The position numbers were made by a program, and so were the translations under genes. Positions 6,554 through 8,879 of a stretch of 8,879 nucleotides of DNA are shown piece after piece (positions within the stretch are counted from its first letter, which is position 1; each line of letters opens with the position of its first letter). This DNA comes from Frankiaceae bacterium (GTDB lineage Bacteria; Actinomycetota; Actinomycetes; JAVEEJ01). The notes under the pieces were generated by a model. The model ran no database searches, was not told the origin of the DNA, and saw only the letters and a list, made by a program, of their open reading frames with translations. The stretch covers positions 1-8,879 of the forward strand of contig JAVEEJ010000146.1 of the NCBI GenBank assembly GCA_030840515.1. Direction: 5' to 3'.

Positions 6554-6970
6554 GTGCCCGACGAGCCCCGCAACTCCTCCGGAGCGGCGGGGCTCGTCGC
6601 TGAGGCCGGGGTGTCCGCCGTGCTCGGCGTGGTGGTCGGTGCGGTGGCGGCATTCCAGGCCCTGCGGACGGTTAACGGGATCTGGGTGGGCGTCCTGGTC
6701 GGCGTACTCGCGGCCGCCTGCCTGTCCTTCGGCCTGGCGCGCTGGTGGCGCAGCCCGCTGGCGCCCGGGGGAGCGACGCTCGGCTGGTTCTTCACGGTGT
6801 TCTACCTCGCCTCGGGACGGGCGGAGGGCGACGTCGTCGTCCCGGGGTCCGCGCGCGGCTACAGCTTCGTGTTCATCCCCGTGCTGGCCCTGGCCCTAGG
6901 GATAAGGCACGGCGCGGTCCTGCAGCGGCGCTACACCTCAGGCGACGGCGAGCCGAAGACGTCCCTGTGA
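6554..6970 (+). CDS. Small 4-helix membrane protein, possibly the mshB-associated DUF6113 type
   Basis: This 138-residue protein has hydrophobic segments at about 17-36, 42-63, 72-88 and 103-116, and a short hydrophilic C-terminus. Its function is unknown. The stretch GWFFTVFYLASGRAEGDVVV (77-96), followed by a glycine-tyrosine and a last helix, resembles from memory the small membrane proteins that often follow mshB in actinomycetes (DUF6113-like, and perhaps mycobacterial Rv1171). If so, the FtsH-like gene separates it from mshB here. The GTG at 6554 is 9 bases after the protease stop codon and lacks a Shine-Dalgarno sequence. A second GTG at 6552 is in another frame. Its stop codon overlaps the cheW start (GTGA, 6967-6970), so the two genes are translationally coupled. 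The coding call is sound; the family assignment is tentative. Confidence 0.8.
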   Translation: MPDEPRNSSGAAGLVAEAGVSAVLGVVVGAVAAFQALRTVNGIWVGVLVGVLAAACLSFGLARWWRSPLAPGGATLGWFFTVFYLASGRAEGDVVVPGSARGYSFVFIPVLALALGIRHGAVLQRRYTSGDGEPKTSL

Positions 6971-7482
6971 CCCAAGAGCTCGTCGGCGCGCTCGACGCTG
7001 CCCTGGACGGACCGGCCTCCGGCGCGGCTGCCGCCGAAGGGGCCGTCGTCGTGCGCCTGGGTGGCACCCGCTACGGCATTCCGATGGAGTCCGTCGCCGA
7101 GGTCGGCCGGATGCCGCGGCTGACGCGGGTCCCCGGCGTGCCCGACTGGATGGCCGGGGTCGCCAACTTCCGCGGCCGGATCCTGCCCGTGGTCGACCTC
7201 CGCCCGCTGCTCGACGCCGCCCAGGTCTCACCCGGCACCGCCGCCCGCCTCCTCGTGCTGTCCAAGGACGGGACCGGGCTCGGGCTGCTCACCGAGGGTG
7301 TCGAGGGCACCGCCGAGATCGACCCTGACTCCATCGTGCCGCCTCCAGGCACGCTCAGCGCCGAGGCGACCGCTCTGCTGGCCGGCCAGATCACCGACCG
7401 GCGCGGCCCGCTGGCGCTGCTCGATGTGACCGCGGTGTTCAGGCTCCGCGACCGCCTGCCGCGAGCGCGCCGCACCGCCTGA
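6967..7482 (+). CDS. cheW: Chemotaxis adaptor protein CheW
   Basis: CheW bridges chemoreceptors and the histidine kinase CheA at the inner face of the membrane. This 171-residue protein has a single CheW domain after a short alanine-rich N-terminus (about 1-25). Characteristic stretches are VVVRLGGTRYGIPMESVAEV (27-46), then VPGVPDWMAGVANFRGRILP (55-74) and VVDLRPLL, covering the strand-turn region that contacts CheA and receptors. No kinase or receiver domain is attached, so it is a plain adaptor and not CheV or CheA. The frame is open back to 6745, but I chose the GTG at 6967. It overlaps the previous stop codon by four bases (GTGA), and the upstream extension is arginine-rich shadow sequence. 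A receptor gene follows after 139 bases, supporting a dedicated receptor-adaptor pair. CheA, CheY, CheR and CheB are not in the window. Confidence 0.93.
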   Translation: MTQELVGALDAALDGPASGAAAAEGAVVVRLGGTRYGIPMESVAEVGRMPRLTRVPGVPDWMAGVANFRGRILPVVDLRPLLDAAQVSPGTAARLLVLSKDGTGLGLLTEGVEGTAEIDPDSIVPPPGTLSAEATALLAGQITDRRGPLALLDVTAVFRLRDRLPRARRTA

Positions 7483-7621
7483 GCCGGCCGCCGCTCCGAT
7501 AAGCCGTCCGGGCTACAGCCAGGCGGCCAGACGCCCGATGCAAACGGGGTGCGGCGCCTCGTCCGAGGCCTCGTCTGTTCGCCAAGACATTGGCAGACCA
7601 CGTTCTCGCTCGGAGGAACTG
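7483..7621 (+). promoter_or_regulatory. Leader region of the chemoreceptor gene with hairpins
   Basis: This 139-base gap separates cheW from the receptor. TCCGATAA (7495-7502) matches 7 of 8 bases of the flagellar-sigma (FliA/WhiG) -10 element GCCGATAA, but I see no matching -35 at the right distance. Downstream lie CGCCC/GGGTG (7532-7536 with 7547-7551, one G-T pair) around a loop containing GATGCAAAC, then GCCTC-GTCC-GAGGC (7556-7569). A two-part stem follows: GTCT/AGAC outside GCCAA-GACA-TTGGC (7573-7598). The last hairpin ends 13 bases before the ribosome-binding site. The order and motifs do not match the c-di-GMP-I riboswitch or a full cobalamin riboswitch. It may be a terminator region for cheW, a structured leader, or both. 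Confidence 0.35.
7612..7617 (+). promoter_or_regulatory. Ribosome-binding site of the chemoreceptor gene
   Basis: GGAGGA lies 4 bases before the GTG at 7622 and fixes the start of the receptor. It is the strongest Shine-Dalgarno sequence in the window, in contrast to the SD-less starts at 3460, 3483 and 6554. Confidence 0.75.
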
Positions 7622-8879
7622 GTGGACTTCACCAAGCGCCTGGCCCGCGTCGCAGCTGTAGCGACCTGGGGAAGCCTGATCCTGTCCGCCATCGGCGGCT
7701 GGATCATGTCGACCCTGGGAGCCAACGGCTTCACCATCCACCTGGTCCCGTTCTACGGCTGGGTGCTCGCCGGTGCGGTCAACGCCGCCGCGCTCTCGGT
7801 GCTGCCCATGCTCTATGAGCGCAACCGGCACGTCCGCGACCGGATCGCCGTCTACCGCGCGCTGCTGCTGCTGACCGACATCGTCTTCGTCACCGGCGAG
7901 GTCGCAGTCACCGGTGGTGTCACCGGGCCGTTCTGGCTGCTCTACGTGCCGATCATCCTGTTCGCCGCGGTGTCGATGCCGCAGTGGCAGAGCCTCGCCC
8001 TGAGCCTGCTCACCAGCGGCGGTCTCATCCTCGCCAGCGCGATCGCCCACCGGCTCACCGGCGCCACCGCTGGCGCCATGGCGATCGTGGCCCCCATCTT
8101 CCCGGCCGTCGCCTGGTTCAACGGCACGCTCTCCGCCTCCGTCTGGGACATGCGCCGCCGAGCCCGCCAGGAGCGCGACGAGCTGCAGTCCCGCGTCGAG
8201 ACGCTGTCGGATGCGCTCGCCCGCGCGGCCCAGGGCGACCTGGCCACCAGCGTCGAGTCGCTGTCGATGGACGACCACGAGTCGCTCTCGACCCTGTCCA
8301 AGGCCTTCAGCAACACCCTCGGCAACCTGCGCAACCTCGTGGACCAGATCCGCAGCGGCGGCGAGCAGATCGCGGCCTCCGCCGGGGAGCTGCTCGCCAC
8401 GGCTGAGGAGCACGCGGCGTCGGCGACGCAGCAGTCGTCCGCGGTCTCGGAGACCACCTCCACGATCGAGGAGCTGGCCGCGACGGCCGCGCAGATCGCC
8501 GAGACTGCCGAAGCAGTCGCGCGCTATGCGGCCGAGACGCTTCGCCACGCCGAGGACGGCCGCTCGGCGGTCTCCGCCTCCGTGATGGCCATGGACACCA
8601 TCGCCAACCGGGTGGACGGCATCGCGACCCGCGCGCTGTCCCTCGGTGAGAAGAGCCAGGAGATCGGCCGGATCCTCGAGGTGATCGACGACCTCGCCGA
8701 CCAGACCAACCTGCTCGCGCTCAACGCCGCGATCGAAGCCGCCCGCGCCGGCGAGCACGGCCGCGGGTTCGCCGTCGTCGCCTCGGAGGTGCGCAAGCTC
8801 GCCGAACGCGCCCAGGAGTCCACCGGCCAGATCCAGGCCATCGTCACGGAGATCCAGGCCGAGACCAACGCCACCATCA
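7622..8879 (+). CDS. Methyl-accepting chemotaxis protein with 6-helix membrane sensor (3' end outside window)
   Basis: The frame stays open to the window end, giving 419 residues of a chemoreceptor that should control CheA through CheW. Six hydrophobic segments are visible at about 11-30, 40-64, 80-98, 102-119, 124-145 and 150-174, with only short loops, so there is no periplasmic ligand-binding domain. TGG followed by GPFWLLYVP (97-110) resembles the membrane sensor modules of some actinobacterial histidine kinases and diguanylate cyclases. After a basic cytoplasmic exit (MRRRARQERD, 177-186) comes a HAMP-like helix pair (about 190-245, with GDL at 205-207 and AFSNTLGNL at 228-236). The signalling coiled coil follows. 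The conserved hairpin tip is at 355-397, with DQTNLLALNAAIEAARAGEH and GRGFAVVASEVRKLAERA. The rest of the return helix lies outside the window. The start is the GTG after GGAGGA. Confidence 0.93.
   Translation, partial: MDFTKRLARVAAVATWGSLILSAIGGWIMSTLGANGFTIHLVPFYGWVLAGAVNAAALSVLPMLYERNRHVRDRIAVYRALLLLTDIVFVTGEVAVTGGVTGPFWLLYVPIILFAAVSMPQWQSLALSLLTSGGLILASAIAHRLTGATAGAMAIVAPIFPAVAWFNGTLSASVWDMRRRARQERDELQSRVETLSDALARAAQGDLATSVESLSMDDHESLSTLSKAFSNTLGNLRNLVDQIRSGGEQIAASAGELLATAEEHAASATQQSSAVSETTSTIEELAATAAQIAETAEAVARYAAETLRHAEDGRSAVSASVMAMDTIANRVDGIATRALSLGEKSQEIGRILEVIDDLADQTNLLALNAAIEAARAGEHGRGFAVVASEVRKLAERAQESTGQIQAIVTEIQAETNATI

Noticed and set aside
7518..7536. AGCCAGGCGGCC.. resembling the B12 box of cobalamin riboswitches
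   Set aside because: The match is partial, the other conserved cobalamin elements are missing upstream, and a receptor gene is not a usual target.
7483..7600. c-di-GMP-I (GEMM) riboswitch before a chemotaxis gene
   Set aside because: The required GGGCAAACC and ACGCAAAGCC blocks are absent in the expected order.
7439..8758. Open frame of 439 codons antisense to cheW and the chemoreceptor
   Set aside because: It is made of Gly/Arg/Asp-rich repetitive residues typical of a high-GC shadow, while the sense strand encodes a canonical receptor.

Overview
The window is GC-rich, gene-dense DNA from an actinobacterium (Actinomycetota). The clearest marker is a mycothiol-biosynthesis deacetylase (MshB), because mycothiol is essentially confined to this phylum. 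GTG starts, a wide use of GC-ending codons and several start codons that look leaderless fit this. CheW and a methyl-accepting chemotaxis protein suggest a motile lineage, such as those found among Nocardioidaceae, Kineosporiaceae or Geodermatophilaceae. I cannot fix the genus from the sequence.

Layout, left half. The window opens inside a NarL/LuxR-type response regulator (1-456, +, 5' end missing). It converges, with one base between stop codons, on a minus-strand run of three genes: a serine peptidase of the dipeptidyl-peptidase IV type (3460-1373), a 4-helix membrane protein (1322-819) and a small membrane protein (826-458). The last two overlap by 8 bases. A hairpin spans both convergent stop codons, and a second inverted repeat covers the Shine-Dalgarno sequence of the 4-helix protein.

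Centre. The peptidase gene and mshB (3483-4355, +) are divergent, with only 22 bases between their start codons. A perfect palindrome, ACCCTAGGGT, lies exactly in the middle and puts a TANNNT -10 hexamer 6 bases upstream of each start. This is the geometry expected of a bidirectional leaderless promoter. Neither start has a Shine-Dalgarno sequence.

Right half, all on the plus strand. After a 230-base intergenic stretch with several inverted repeats comes a large FtsH-like membrane AAA+ zinc protease (4586-6544), with two insertions in its ATPase domain and almost no extracytoplasmic domain. A small 4-helix membrane protein follows (6554-6970), whose own TANNNT hexamer overlaps the protease stop codon. 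It overlaps cheW (6967-7482) by 4 bases. A 139-base leader with hairpins and a possible flagellar-sigma -10 precedes a chemoreceptor (7622 to the window end). The receptor has six predicted membrane helices and no periplasmic sensor domain.

How the genes may work together. MshB makes the mycothiol precursor GlcN-Ins. The peptidase probably recycles peptides in the cytoplasm. The CheW and receptor genes are a signalling pair. The link between the membrane protease and the chemotaxis pair is only positional. I find no rRNA, tRNA, CRISPR array or insertion sequence. The long open frames antisense to the main genes are high-GC shadows and are not annotated.
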